Of a DNA stretch of 64,000 nucleotides, positions 54,802 to 63,500 are shown piece after piece. Position 1 is the stretch's first letter. The number at the start of each line of letters is the position of its first letter. The stretch lies in assembly GCF_002705925.1 (NCBI RefSeq), contig NZ_NKRE01000001.1, positions 2,807,282 through 2,871,281 of the forward strand, given 5' to 3'. The translations under genes and the position numbers were made by a program. The stretch is from Mycobacterium ostraviense (GTDB lineage Bacteria > Actinomycetota > Actinomycetes > Mycobacteriales > Mycobacteriaceae). The notes under the pieces are model-generated. The model saw only the letters and a program-made list of their open reading frames with translations, did not search any database and was not told the DNA's origin.

Positions 54802-55778
54802 TGAGTCTGCTCACCGCACTACGGCTGAACATGACCAACATCGCCGATCCCGCGGGCCGGCACACCGGCCGCTATCAGGCCGCGCTGGAGATGGCCGAGT
54901 TCGCCGATACCCATGGATTCTCCGCGGTCAGCGGCGAAGAACATCATCTGGCCAAGACCGGTTGGCTGCCGTCGCCGCTGATTCTGGCCGCTGCGGTCGC
55001 CGGGCGCACCCGCAGCGTGCGGATCAGCATCAACGCCCTCATCGTCCCGCTCTACGATCCGATTCGGCTCGCCGAGGATATCGCCGTGCTGGACAACCTG
55101 GCCCGGGGTCGCTTCAGCTTTGTGGCCGGAATGGGTTACCGGCCTGAGGAATACCACGCCGCCGGCAAGGACTGGTCGCAGCGCGGCGCATTGATGGATC
55201 GCTGCCTGTCGGTGATGCTCAAGGCGTGGAGCGACGAGCCGTTCGAATATGAGGGCGCACTCATCAACGTCACACCGAAGCCGCATACCCGCCCCCATCC
55301 GATCGTCTTCGTCGGCGGCATGACGGGTGCGGCAGCCAGGAGAGCCGCGCGCTTCGGACTGCCGTTCTCGCCGCCGATGGCGATGCCCGAACTTGCGGCG
55401 GTGTATCAGCGGGAGCTGCGCAACCAGGGCAAACAGGGCTTCGTCTATCACCCCGAAAACGGCAGTACGGTCACCCTCCTGCACCCCGACCCGGACGAGG
55501 CCTGGTCCCGTTATGGCAGGTACATCATGAACGAGACCGCCGAATACAGCGCCTGGAAGCGGTCGGGCGTGCCCCGGCCCAATGAGCAGCCGACCGGCTC
55601 GGTCGAGGAGCTGCGCGGCCTGAACAACGTCGAGATTCTTACTCCTGAGCAGTTGATCGGCCAGATTCGCAGCGGCCGAAGGGAGGTCGTGATGAACCCA
55701 CTCGTCGGCGGACTGCCGCTCGATGCCGGCTGGGCGAGCCTGCAGCTGCTGACTGATGGGGTCTTGCCCCAAGTCTGA
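54801..55778 (+). CDS. LLM-class flavin-dependent oxidoreductase
   Basis: 325 residues starting MSLLTALRLNMTNIADPAGR. Luciferase-like fold marks: LEMAEFADTHGFSAVSGEEH, SPLILAAAVAGRTRSVRISI, PIRLAEDIAVLDNLARGRFS, VAGMGYRPEEYHAAG and PIVFVGGMTGAAARRAARFG. In mycobacteria such enzymes use F420 or FMN. The 1-base overlap with tetR links it to that regulator. Substrate unknown. Confidence 0.9.
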   Translation: MSLLTALRLNMTNIADPAGRHTGRYQAALEMAEFADTHGFSAVSGEEHHLAKTGWLPSPLILAAAVAGRTRSVRISINALIVPLYDPIRLAEDIAVLDNLARGRFSFVAGMGYRPEEYHAAGKDWSQRGALMDRCLSVMLKAWSDEPFEYEGALINVTPKPHTRPHPIVFVGGMTGAAARRAARFGLPFSPPMAMPELAAVYQRELRNQGKQGFVYHPENGSTVTLLHPDPDEAWSRYGRYIMNETAEYSAWKRSGVPRPNEQPTGSVEELRGLNNVEILTPEQLIGQIRSGRREVVMNPLVGGLPLDAGWASLQLLTDGVLPQV

Positions 55779-55965
55779 CGCAACCTGATGGCGTGCTCCA
55801 GATAACAGAATGCCGACCCTGCCGCGTTCAACACGACATATCGATGCTGGTGATGGTACGGTTCGCTGCTGTGGTGGCTCCGTTCTTCCTTATCGGCATC
55901 TCCGATGTGGGTATGCCCGGTTCGCCACCTGCCCGGTTGCTCGGGCGTTCGATTGCGACCCGCAT

Positions 55966-56781
55966 ATGTCAGAGCTGAATCGTCGCCGCTTCCTGGGATC
56001 ACTCGCCGCCGCAACGGTCGTCGGCGTGGGCGCGGCCCGGTGCATGGTCGAGCCCCAGCCGCGCACCTTCGCGCAGACCCCGGTGGCTGCCACGCCGACT
56101 TCCGGCCCGACCGTCGCCGGTTTGTTGCCGCCGCCACCGTCGAGTGCGCGCATCCGGTTGCCCGGCGGCGGCGTCTTGAGCCAGCTTCCCGGTAACGGCG
56201 ACTTGCTTGCGCTGACCGTCGACGACGGTGTCAATACCGAGGTGGTGGGTGCCTACACGCAGTTCGCCAAGGACACCGGGGTGCGGTTGACGTTCTTCGT
56301 CAACGGAACATACGACTCCTGGACCGACAACATGGCACTGCTTCGGCCGCTCGTCGACTCCGGGCAGATCCAACTCGGTAACCACACCTGGTCGCACCCG
56401 GATCTGACGACGCTGTCGAAAAGCGAGGTCGCTCAACAGCTCACCCGTAACGACGAATTCCTGAAGAAGACGTACGGCATTGGCGCCAAACCGTATTGGC
56501 GTCCGCCATATGCAAAGCACAATGCCGCAGTTGACGCGGTGGCGGCCGAGCTGGGTTATACGGTCCCGGTGCTGTGGTCGGGCTCGCTGTCGGATTCGAC
56601 GTTGATCACCGAGGAATACATCGTCAAAATGGCCGACCAGTATTTCGTCCCGCAGGCCATCGTTATCGGCCACCTCAACCATCTGCCGGTGACCCACGTC
56701 TATCCACAGCTCGTCGAGATCATCCGCGCCCGCGATCTTCGTACCGTCACCTTCAACGACGTATTCCTGAGAACCCCGTAG
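55966..56781 (+). CDS. Tat-exported polysaccharide deacetylase (NodB domain)
   Basis: 271 residues from ATG 55966 (MSELNRRRFLGSLAAATVVG). NRRRFLGS followed by a hydrophobic stretch is a twin-arginine signal. The NodB domain has LTVDDGVNTE (D86/D87), GNHTWSHPDL with H140 and H144 as metal ligands, PYWRPPYAKHN and VLWSGSLSDS. The enzyme removes acetyl groups from a cell-wall or capsular glycan outside the membrane. An upstream extension of the frame to 55810 lacks a signal and is not expected to be translated. Standalone gene. Confidence 0.9.
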   Translation: MSELNRRRFLGSLAAATVVGVGAARCMVEPQPRTFAQTPVAATPTSGPTVAGLLPPPPSSARIRLPGGGVLSQLPGNGDLLALTVDDGVNTEVVGAYTQFAKDTGVRLTFFVNGTYDSWTDNMALLRPLVDSGQIQLGNHTWSHPDLTTLSKSEVAQQLTRNDEFLKKTYGIGAKPYWRPPYAKHNAAVDAVAAELGYTVPVLWSGSLSDSTLITEEYIVKMADQYFVPQAIVIGHLNHLPVTHVYPQLVEIIRARDLRTVTFNDVFLRTP

Positions 56782-56817
56782 CGGGTCCTCGCGTAATGCG
56801 TTACCACCAAATGTGCT

Positions 56818-57367
56818 TCAGCTAGCCGGGTAACCCGCCGCGACGACACTTTGCACATCCCAGGTGGCCGGCAACATCGGAGTCCGGGCACTGGCACCGA
56901 ACTCGTCACTGACCAATGGGGTCAACCCTGCTGGCGACGAAGAAGCCACCGTGCCGTGAGTCCCGGCGAACCCCGCCGTTCCAGCACCGGGGGCGACCGC
57001 TGAGACCGACGCACCGGAGACACCCGGTGCAGATCCGGCCAGCGCGCCGAGTTGGGGTATCGCCGCAGCCGGTGCGGCAAAAGGCGCCCATGCCCGCCGC
57101 GGAACCGATAGCCGGGAGCATGCCGGCCGACAGGCCGAACGGGAGCGCAATCGAGCCGCCCGTTGCGCTGGCGATGACCGCACCCAACATCGGCCACGAC
57201 TGAAGAGCCTGGTACGCCAACGTGTAAAGCATCGGCGCCCATTTCAGGAAGGTGGCGAACGGATCGACGAGCAAGTCATTGATCTTATTCCCCACCGGGT
57301 GCACCAAAAACATGACCGCCTCGTGAAAACCCCAGCAGTCGGGCATGGCGTACCGCCAACCAATCAC
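56818..57367 (-). pseudogene. PPE-PPW protein, C-terminal remnant with frameshift
   Basis: The upstream part (minus strand) reads VGNKINDLLVDPFATFLKWA, PMLYTLAYQALQSWPMLGAV and GSIALPFGLSAGMLPAIGSA. The frame then shifts near 57070-57090, and the rest continues as APFAAPAAAIPQLGALAGSA and GFAGTHGTVASSSPAGLTPL, then TPMLPATWD. GFAGT...PxxPxxW is the mark of the PPW subgroup. The whole PPE domain is missing, so this is a dead fragment. Confidence 0.7.
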
Positions 57368-57372
57368 CCAGT

Positions 57373-57474
57373 GTGCGTCGCTTTCTCGACGTCGCCGTGG
57401 CCGAGTCCCCGCGATACCTCGAAGACCTCAGTCGGCACTATCCACAACTCGCCGCCCGATCGGCGGAAAACTAG
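57373..57474 (+). pseudogene. Unidentified gene-tail fragment
   Basis: A short frame RRFLDVAVAESPRYLEDLSR, HYPQLAARSAEN ends at TAG 57472-57474, overlapping the tetR stop on the other strand. The composition is protein-like, but there is no start, and it begins where the PPE remnant ends. Probably the tail of a lost gene. Confidence 0.25.
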
Positions 57475-58076
57475 TCCTCCAGCAACCCGTCGATGAGCCG
57501 TCGTAGCACCTGCCCGATCTCGCGGCGGGCGCGTTGTTGATCCTCGGCGGTGGCGATGGCCATGGCCGCCTCGTCGAGCGCACCGATCATCACCGTTGCC
57601 AGCGGTCGCACCGGTAGCGCAGCCAACTGGCCGGCCCGGATGGCCTCGGTGAGCAACTGTTCGGTCATACCCAGGCTGTACCGCTGGGCGACGTCACGGA
57701 AGGCGCTCCACCCCAGCACGGCGGGGGCATCCAGCAAGATCAGCTGCCGCACCTCGGGATCGCCGGACACGTCGAGCCAGGCATCGACCGCGGCGCGGAT
57801 CGCATCAGCGGGCGTGGTCGCTCCCGACGCCGCGACCAGGGTGGCCATCCGGGCCATCACATCCTGCTCGACCACCTCCACCACGTCGCGGAATAACGCT
57901 GCCTTGTCGGCGAATTGGTGATACATCGCACCACGGGTGACTCCCGCCTGTTTGGCGATCTCCGGCGTCCCCACCTCCGCGTAACCCCGTGCGCCCCACA
58001 GTGTGCGGGCGGCCGAGATCAGCGCCTCGCGGGTGGCCGCGGAACGCTCTACCTGAGACCGCCTCTTGATTTCCAT
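57471..58076 (-). CDS. TetR-family transcriptional regulator
   Basis: 201 residues from ATG 58076 (MEIKRRSQVERSAATREALI). HTH: ISAARTLWGARGYAEVGTPE, then AGVTRGAMYHQFADKAALFR. The C-terminal domain resembles the TetR_C family common in mycobacterial xenobiotic regulators. It diverges from the alpha/beta hydrolase across a clear inverted repeat and is probably its repressor. Confidence 0.92.
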   Translation of the reverse strand: MEIKRRSQVERSAATREALISAARTLWGARGYAEVGTPEIAKQAGVTRGAMYHQFADKAALFRDVVEVVEQDVMARMATLVAASGATTPADAIRAAVDAWLDVSGDPEVRQLILLDAPAVLGWSAFRDVAQRYSLGMTEQLLTEAIRAGQLAALPVRPLATVMIGALDEAAMAIATAEDQQRARREIGQVLRRLIDGLLED

Positions 58077-58090
58077 ACAACCTGTCGGTA

Positions 58091-58119
58091 ACTTACGAAC
58101 AGACAGCCTGTTTGTAAGT
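58091..58119. promoter_or_regulatory. TetR operator between tetR and the hydrolase
   Basis: ACTTACGAACAG (58091-58102) and CTGTTTGTAAGT (58108-58119) are inverted with one mismatch around ACAGC. The site lies between divergent starts at 58076 and 58142. Autorepression and control of the hydrolase are likely. Confidence 0.75.
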
Positions 58120-58141
58120 GTATCGGAGTAAGGAGTCATCC

Positions 58142-58972
58142 ATGTCGACGATCGACATTAATGCCGGAACCATCCATTACGAAGCAACCGGACCCGCCAG
58201 CGGACGGCCCGTCGTGTTCGTGCACGGGTACCTGATGGGCGGTCAACTATGGCGGCAAGTCGCCGAACGGCTTGCCGGTCTGGGTCTGCGGTGCCTGGCG
58301 CCGACCTGGCCGCTCGGGGCGCATCCGGAACCACTGCGCGCCGGCGCGGACCAGTCGATCGGCGGTGTCGCCGGGATTGTCGCCGAATTTCTTGCCGCCC
58401 TCGACCTGGAGGATGTGGTGCTGGTCGGCAACGACACCGGCGGGGTGGTCACCCAACTCGTCGCGGTGCATCATCGCGAGCGAGTCGGCGCTCTGGTGCT
58501 CACCAGTTGCGATGCGTTCGAACACTTTCCGCCGCCGATCCTCAAGCCGGTGATCCTCGCGGCCAAGTCCAAGCCGCTGTTCCGGGCCGCCATCCAAAGC
58601 ATGCGGGCACCGGCGGCACGCCGGCGCGCCTACGACAACCTGGCGTACGCCGACATCGATGAGCTGACCCAGGCCTGGGTCCGGCCGGCGTTGTCCAATC
58701 CGCAGGTTGCCGAAGACCTGCGCCAGTTATCGCTGTCGCTGCGCACGGAGGTCACCACCGGCGTTGCCGCCCGGTTGCCCGAGTTCGACAAGCCGACGCT
58801 GATCGCGTGGTCGGCCGACGACAAATTCTTTGCGCGCGAGGACGGTGAACGCCTGGCCGCGACCATTCCGAACGCCCGGTTCGAGCTGATCGAGGCAGCG
58901 CGGACATTCTCGATGGTGGACCGGCCGGATCGGCTCGCCGATCTGCTGTCCACGGTGGCCGTGCGCACCTAA
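58142..58972 (+). CDS. Alpha/beta-fold hydrolase with Asp nucleophile
   Basis: 276 residues from ATG 58142 (MSTIDINAGTIHYEATGPAS). Oxyanion HGY at 29-31; nucleophile elbow LVGNDTGGVV with D98, as in haloalkane dehalogenases and epoxide hydrolases rather than Ser esterases. The lid region follows. A second acid may be in LIAWSADDKFF. The usual catalytic His position reads EAARTFSMVDRPD with no His, so activity may be altered or the His lies elsewhere. Controlled by the divergent tetR. Confidence 0.85.
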   Translation: MSTIDINAGTIHYEATGPASGRPVVFVHGYLMGGQLWRQVAERLAGLGLRCLAPTWPLGAHPEPLRAGADQSIGGVAGIVAEFLAALDLEDVVLVGNDTGGVVTQLVAVHHRERVGALVLTSCDAFEHFPPPILKPVILAAKSKPLFRAAIQSMRAPAARRRAYDNLAYADIDELTQAWVRPALSNPQVAEDLRQLSLSLRTEVTTGVAARLPEFDKPTLIAWSADDKFFAREDGERLAATIPNARFELIEAARTFSMVDRPDRLADLLSTVAVRT

Positions 58973-59052
58973 CGCGCACCCCGGGCTCAGTCGTCACCGC
59001 CTGCCCCAGAATCCGGACAAGCTTCGTCGAAAAAGTTGGCGCGGCAGCACCG

Positions 59053-59466
59053 ATGCGGTACCAAAACGGCATAGAATTCCGCTTTGTGACGACCCCGTCG
59101 AACCCTTGGGGCGACGAACGACGGAGACTCTCGCATCAGCTTCCGATGCGCGATCACTTTTTCGGCCGTCACCAGGCGCGACGGCTGAGCCGCCGCTTCG
59201 CCCGGGTGGGCGTCGAAATCCCACCGGGACGGCTCAGGGAGATGCTGGCCGGTATGCCGGTCTCAGACGACGAAATGACAAGTGTCAGTTTCGCTTTGAT
59301 AGCAATCCGGATAAACCACGAAAACCGCGTCGCCAAGATGCGGCGCCTTCAGCGTTGTTGCCGGCAGACGTTGATCTCGGTCGGCTTGGCTATCGTCGCG
59401 TTGAACTTCCTGCTCTGCATCGGATACCTCTTCCTGACGTTGACCCAGCACGCGTCGTCGTGGTGA
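59053..59466 (+). CDS. Small hypothetical membrane protein
   Basis: Up to 137 residues. GTG 59086 (VTTPSNPWGDERRRLSH) or ATG 59149 (MRDHFFGRHQARRLSRRF) may be the real start. A basic N-terminal part (GRHQARRLSRRFARVGVEIP) precedes one membrane segment near the C-terminus (LISVGLAIVALNFLLCIGYL). Not recognised. The intergenic stretch to 59609 holds nothing else clear. Confidence 0.45.
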   Translation: MRYQNGIEFRFVTTPSNPWGDERRRLSHQLPMRDHFFGRHQARRLSRRFARVGVEIPPGRLREMLAGMPVSDDEMTSVSFALIAIRINHENRVAKMRRLQRCCRQTLISVGLAIVALNFLLCIGYLFLTLTQHASSW

Positions 59467-59608
59467 ATCAGCGCCGCACCGGGCGCCGGTCAGCCCGCCC
59501 TGCCTCGCGGGAAGCGAAGCGATAGCCGAACTCCCAGTAGCCGTACCCAGCCGGAACGGGTAGAACTACGCAGGCCTGGCGGTGCGTCGATCCGCGATGC
59601 TCCCGGAC

Positions 59609-60964
59609 ATGACAACGCCCATCGGCTTTCCCAGCCCCGCCGAACTGGCCGCCCGCACTCCGGCCGACCGCGACCGCGCCATCGACGTCATCCGCATCAC
59701 GGCCCTGCTCGGAGTCGTCGTCGGCCACACGGTGATGGCGATCAGTGTCATCCGCGGCGGCGTGCTCATCTGGGACAACCTGCTGACCACCTCGGCGGTG
59801 TTCCAGGCGCTGACCTGGATCTTTCAGATCATGCCGCTGTTCTTCTTCGCGGGCGCGGCGGCCTGCCTGACGTCGTGGCGGTCGGGCACCAACTGGGGCG
59901 ACTGGCTGCTGAAGCGCTGCAGCAGGCTGTTTCGCCCGGTGTTCTACTACCTCGGGTTCTGGGCGATCGCTCTGGTCATGCTGTATCCGGTACTGCCCCA
60001 GCATGTTTACCAGCCCGTCGCCGGCATCAGCATTCAGTTGCTGTGGTTTCTCGGCGCCTACGTGCTGGTGCTGGCCACGATGCCGCTGCTTTCCCGAATC
60101 AGCACGACCGGGCGTCTGGCCGCCGGCGTGGCCGCGGTCTACGCGGTCATCGCGGTCATCGACGCGGTCCGGCTGCACTGGCCCGCCGCCGCGGCGCTCG
60201 GTTATCTCAACCTCGCGGTCTGGCTCATTCCCGGCATGTTCGGCGTTGCCTACCGACGCCGCTTGCTCTCCGGGCGCGCGGCGCTGGGCACCGCCGCCGC
60301 ACTGTTCGCCGTCGACGTCGCACTTCTTCGGTGGGGGCCATACGAGCTGAGCCTGGTCGGTATCGAAGGACAGCGGCTGCCCAACATGAGCCCCCCGTCG
60401 CTGCTGCTGGCCGGTCACGCAATCACGCTGAGCGCGTTGGCCATTGCGGCAGCACCCGGGATCGCTCGCTGGGCCCGGCGGCCACGAGTGTGGTGGTTGA
60501 CCGCAATCGGCAATACCGGGGCCATGACGTTGTACCTGTGGCACATGCCGGTACTGCTGGGGGTGCAGCTGCTCTTCGACACCGCCGGCCACCCCCGCTA
60601 CCCGGGACAGCCCGGTTTCCTCACGATCAGCGTGCAGCAGCTGTTTCTCATGGCCGCCGTGATGGCAGTGCTCTTCGTCGTGCTGCGGCCGCTGGAGAAC
60701 AATCCGCTGCCCGGCTGGGATGGCGCACCCGCCATCACGTCGCGCTGGCAGGGGACGGTAGTGGGCACGCTGCTGTGCGTGGCTGGGGCAGCGATCCTGG
60801 CCGCGGTGAAGTGGGGCCTCAAGGACGACGGGCTTGTCTGCGTGGCCGTCATTCTCGGCGCACTCGTGGCTGCTCGGGCCGTGGCCGCGGCACGGTGGAC
60901 AGGGTGTGCTGACGGCAGTCCTCGCCGAAACATTCCCCAGCTGGTCACGGTTCAGAAGGATTGA
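59609..60964 (+). CDS. Acyltransferase-3 family membrane protein
   Basis: 451 residues from ATG 59609 (MTTPIGFPSPAELAARTPAD). About ten membrane segments. The acyltransferase-3 marks are RAIDVIRITALLGVVVGHTV (conserved R-x10-H), IFQIMPLFFFAGAAACLTSW, and R-rich KRCSRLFRPVFYYLG. Such enzymes acylate cell-surface sugars or lipids. The 3' end overlaps the convergent marR by 13 bases. Confidence 0.85.
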   Translation: MTTPIGFPSPAELAARTPADRDRAIDVIRITALLGVVVGHTVMAISVIRGGVLIWDNLLTTSAVFQALTWIFQIMPLFFFAGAAACLTSWRSGTNWGDWLLKRCSRLFRPVFYYLGFWAIALVMLYPVLPQHVYQPVAGISIQLLWFLGAYVLVLATMPLLSRISTTGRLAAGVAAVYAVIAVIDAVRLHWPAAAALGYLNLAVWLIPGMFGVAYRRRLLSGRAALGTAAALFAVDVALLRWGPYELSLVGIEGQRLPNMSPPSLLLAGHAITLSALAIAAAPGIARWARRPRVWWLTAIGNTGAMTLYLWHMPVLLGVQLLFDTAGHPRYPGQPGFLTISVQQLFLMAAVMAVLFVVLRPLENNPLPGWDGAPAITSRWQGTVVGTLLCVAGAAILAAVKWGLKDDGLVCVAVILGALVAARAVAAARWTGCADGSPRRNIPQLVTVQKD

Positions 60965-61440
60965 GCGTTCGGCTGTGACGCCGCGTCGGGCGCCTCGGCG
61001 TCCGACGCGGCGAGCAGCATCTGCAAGCTCTTGCGGAGGTCGGCGAGACGGCGCTGCCCCAGGATCTGTCTCCAGTGCACTTCCACATCGATTGCATTGG
61101 ACCGCATCACACGAAGCGCCTGGCGCCCGCGGGGCGTCAGCTGGACGAGTCGGGCCCGCGAGTCCGCGGGGTCAGCTGCCCGGCTGACATAGTCGTGGCG
61201 TTCCAGTGCCGCAATGGCCTGGGCCACCGCCTGCCTGCTAACGGCAAGGCGCTCAGCCAGATCCGATGCATGCAGGCTCCCGGCGGCCAGGGGCACCAGC
61301 AGCACCGCCTGCGCCGGGCGCAACCCGTCGAGCCCGGCGGCGGCGAATGCCGCTCTCAACCGCGGTGCACCGGTTGCGGCCAGCAGTTGCACCAGGGCGG
61401 GCACGGTCGGTTCCCACTCGGCATCCAGAAGACGTCGCAT
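60952..61440 (-). CDS. MarR-family transcriptional regulator
   Basis: 162 residues from ATG 61440 (MRRLLDAEWEPTVPALVQLL). Winged helix: RPAQAVLLVPLAAGSLHASD, LAERLAVSRQAVAQAIAALE and the wing HDYVSRAADPADSRARLVQL. Divergent from a lipoprotein esterase with a perfect palindrome between them. It probably represses itself and the esterase and responds to a small phenolic or lipid ligand (family knowledge). Confidence 0.9.
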   Translation of the reverse strand: MRRLLDAEWEPTVPALVQLLAATGAPRLRAAFAAAGLDGLRPAQAVLLVPLAAGSLHASDLAERLAVSRQAVAQAIAALERHDYVSRAADPADSRARLVQLTPRGRQALRVMRSNAIDVEVHWRQILGQRRLADLRKSLQMLLAASDAEAPDAASQPNAQSF

Positions 61441-61470
61441 AACCGAACAGTGTCGCACTCAGTGGCATAT

Positions 61471-61487
61471 TGACAAGTTACTTGTCA
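61471..61487. promoter_or_regulatory. MarR operator
   Basis: TGACAAG-TTA-CTTGTCA is a perfect inverted repeat with 7-base arms, 31 bases from each divergent start (61440 and 61518). MarR dimers bind sites of this size. Confidence 0.8.
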
Positions 61488-61517
61488 TTCTGCGGGCTTG
61501 GTGTCACCATTGAGCTC

Positions 61518-62468
61518 ATGGCCTCCGGACAGGTGTGGGTGCGCATGGCGGTGCTGCTGGGCACGCTGGTGATGTCGGTGGGCGGGTGCTTAGACTTAGT
61601 AGGCCCCGGGCATGCGACCGGAGCCCCCGGGACAACGACGATCCCCACCGGCCAGTCCAGCCAGAGCATCCAATGGGGCGGCGGCAATCGGACCTTCAAT
61701 CTGTACCGGCCGCAGGAACTTCCCGATGCGGTGCCGCTGGTGGTGATGATGCATGGCGGCTACGGCAACGGCGCGCAGGCGGAACGGGCCTATCACTGGG
61801 ATGCCGAAGCCGACCGGGGACATTTCCTGGTCGCCTATCCCGATGGTCTCAACCGTGCCTGGAATGCCGGGTCGTGCTGCGGCCTGCCACAACAGACCGA
61901 CGTCGACGACGTCGGTTTCATCACCGCCATGGTCGCCGCCATCGGGCGACAGATTCCCCTCGACCCCACCCGGGTCTATGCCACCGGCATGTCGAATGGA
62001 GCCATGCTGGCGCTTCGTTTGGGTTGTCAGACGGGCATTTTCGCCGCCATCGCGCCGGTGGCGGGCACGCTGTTGACCGACTGCTCACGCGCACAGCCGA
62101 CCTCGGTCCTGCAGATCCACGGCACCGCCGACGAAAGTGTCCCGTACGCCGGCGGACCTGGTAAAGCCGTGACGGCCAACGGAACTCCTCGCGTCGACGG
62201 CCCGTCGGCGCCAATGGTGAACGCCACCTGGCGGGGCATCGACGGCTGTGGACCGCCATCGGCGAGCACTTCCGGGGTGGTGACAACCGAATCCGCCGAG
62301 TGTCCGGACGGTCGTACCGTCGAATTGATTTCGGTAGCCGGGGCCGGCCATCAGTGGCCCGGCAGTACCCGCGGCCCACTGCTGGAAAAGCTGGGCCTGC
62401 CCGAACCATCGACAGCGCTCGATGCGACCGAAACCATCTGGCAGTTCTTCAGCCGGCACCACCGCTGA
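61518..62468 (+). CDS. Lipoprotein esterase of the PHB-depolymerase (LpqC/LpqP) type
   Basis: 316 residues from ATG 61518. The signal peptide ends in a lipobox VMSVGGC with lipidated C24. Esterase fold: PLVVMMHGGYGNGAQAERAY, the nucleophile TGMSNGAM with S159, the acid in QIHGTADESVPY and the His in AGAGHQWPG. Related to polyhydroxybutyrate depolymerase-like LpqC/LpqP. It acts on the outer face of the membrane, on ester substrates that are not known. Control by the MarR site is likely. Confidence 0.9.
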   Translation: MASGQVWVRMAVLLGTLVMSVGGCLDLVGPGHATGAPGTTTIPTGQSSQSIQWGGGNRTFNLYRPQELPDAVPLVVMMHGGYGNGAQAERAYHWDAEADRGHFLVAYPDGLNRAWNAGSCCGLPQQTDVDDVGFITAMVAAIGRQIPLDPTRVYATGMSNGAMLALRLGCQTGIFAAIAPVAGTLLTDCSRAQPTSVLQIHGTADESVPYAGGPGKAVTANGTPRVDGPSAPMVNATWRGIDGCGPPSASTSGVVTTESAECPDGRTVELISVAGAGHQWPGSTRGPLLEKLGLPEPSTALDATETIWQFFSRHHR

Positions 62469-62504
62469 CGGCCCGCGCCGGCGTCGGTCAAGCTGGACGG
62501 GGAA

Positions 62505-63497
62505 TCAGTCGCCGGCCAGCTCGCGGTGCTCGATCAGGTCGCGCATTCCCCCCGTACCGAGGCGCTCCCGGAAGGCCAGCGCCGTATAGCCGACGGCTGT
62601 CGCGTCGGTGCGGGCTCGCGCGGTCGCCGAACGTGGTAGGTGAAACAGCACGCCTATTTCGCCGAAGTAGTCTCCAGGTCCGGCCACTTTCACCAATTCC
62701 TCACCACCGTCGGCTAATTCGTGGACGATCTCGAACTCGCCCTCGGACACCACATAGATCTGGTCACCCATCGTGCTCTGCTCGAACAGCACCTCACCGG
62801 CCTTCAGGTGCACCGTTTCTGGCGGCCGGTTCGTCTCGGTGAAGTCGGGTGTCAGCTCAACGACGCGATCCGCCATCGGCAGCATTCGGCTGTCATGGGT
62901 CGCGACCACGACGACGCGGTCACCGTCGGCGAGTTCGCGGATCAGCCGCAGCACCTCCTCAACCTGGATGAAGTCGAGGTGCGCGGTCGGTTCGTCGGCC
63001 AGGATCAACGGCGGATCCAGCGCGATCGCGCGGGCAACCGCGACCCGCTGCTGCTGTCCGCCACTGAGGTCGCCGGGACGATGTTTCATTCGCTCGGCGA
63101 GGTTCACACGAGTCAGCAATTCCTCGGCGCGCTTTCGCGAGGCGGCGCGCGACATCCCGGCCGCCCGCATCGGAACCATCACGTTTTCCAGGGCGGTGAG
63201 GCTCGGTACCAGATTGAACGCCTGAAAGACGATGCCTACCTTGTCACGCCGGTATTTCGCCAGCGCGGCGCCCTCCAGGCTGGTGATGTCGACGTCTTCG
63301 AACTTGATCGCACCGGACTTCGGACGCAGAATGCCGCCGAGGCAGGACAGCAACGTCGTCTTCCCACAGCCACTGGGCCCAAGCAGGATTACTAGGGAAC
63401 CGGCCTCCACGTCGAGGTTCAAGCCGTTGATCGGCCGCAACGCGTAGCCGCCGCTGTAGTACTCGACGACGAGGTTCTGAATGCTGAGATCGCCCAC
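62505..63497 (-). CDS. ABC transporter ATPase with C-terminal cyclic-nucleotide-binding-like domain (Rv0073-like)
   Basis: 330 residues, the length I remember for Rv0073. Walker A GPSGCGKT (40-47), signature LSGGQ (144-148), Walker B LILADEP. From about residue 225 a CNB-like beta-roll follows: EVLFEQSTMGDQIYVVSEGE and GPGDYFGEIGVLFHLPRSAT. The ATPase belongs to the MacB/LolD group. The fused cyclic-nucleotide domain could make transport cAMP-responsive, as M. tuberculosis is rich in cyclases (inference). The start is 3 bases after the permease stop. Confidence 0.92.
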   Translation of the reverse strand: MGDLSIQNLVVEYYSGGYALRPINGLNLDVEAGSLVILLGPSGCGKTTLLSCLGGILRPKSGAIKFEDVDITSLEGAALAKYRRDKVGIVFQAFNLVPSLTALENVMVPMRAAGMSRAASRKRAEELLTRVNLAERMKHRPGDLSGGQQQRVAVARAIALDPPLILADEPTAHLDFIQVEEVLRLIRELADGDRVVVVATHDSRMLPMADRVVELTPDFTETNRPPETVHLKAGEVLFEQSTMGDQIYVVSEGEFEIVHELADGGEELVKVAGPGDYFGEIGVLFHLPRSATARARTDATAVGYTALAFRERLGTGGMRDLIEHRELAGD

Positions 63498-63500
63498 AGC

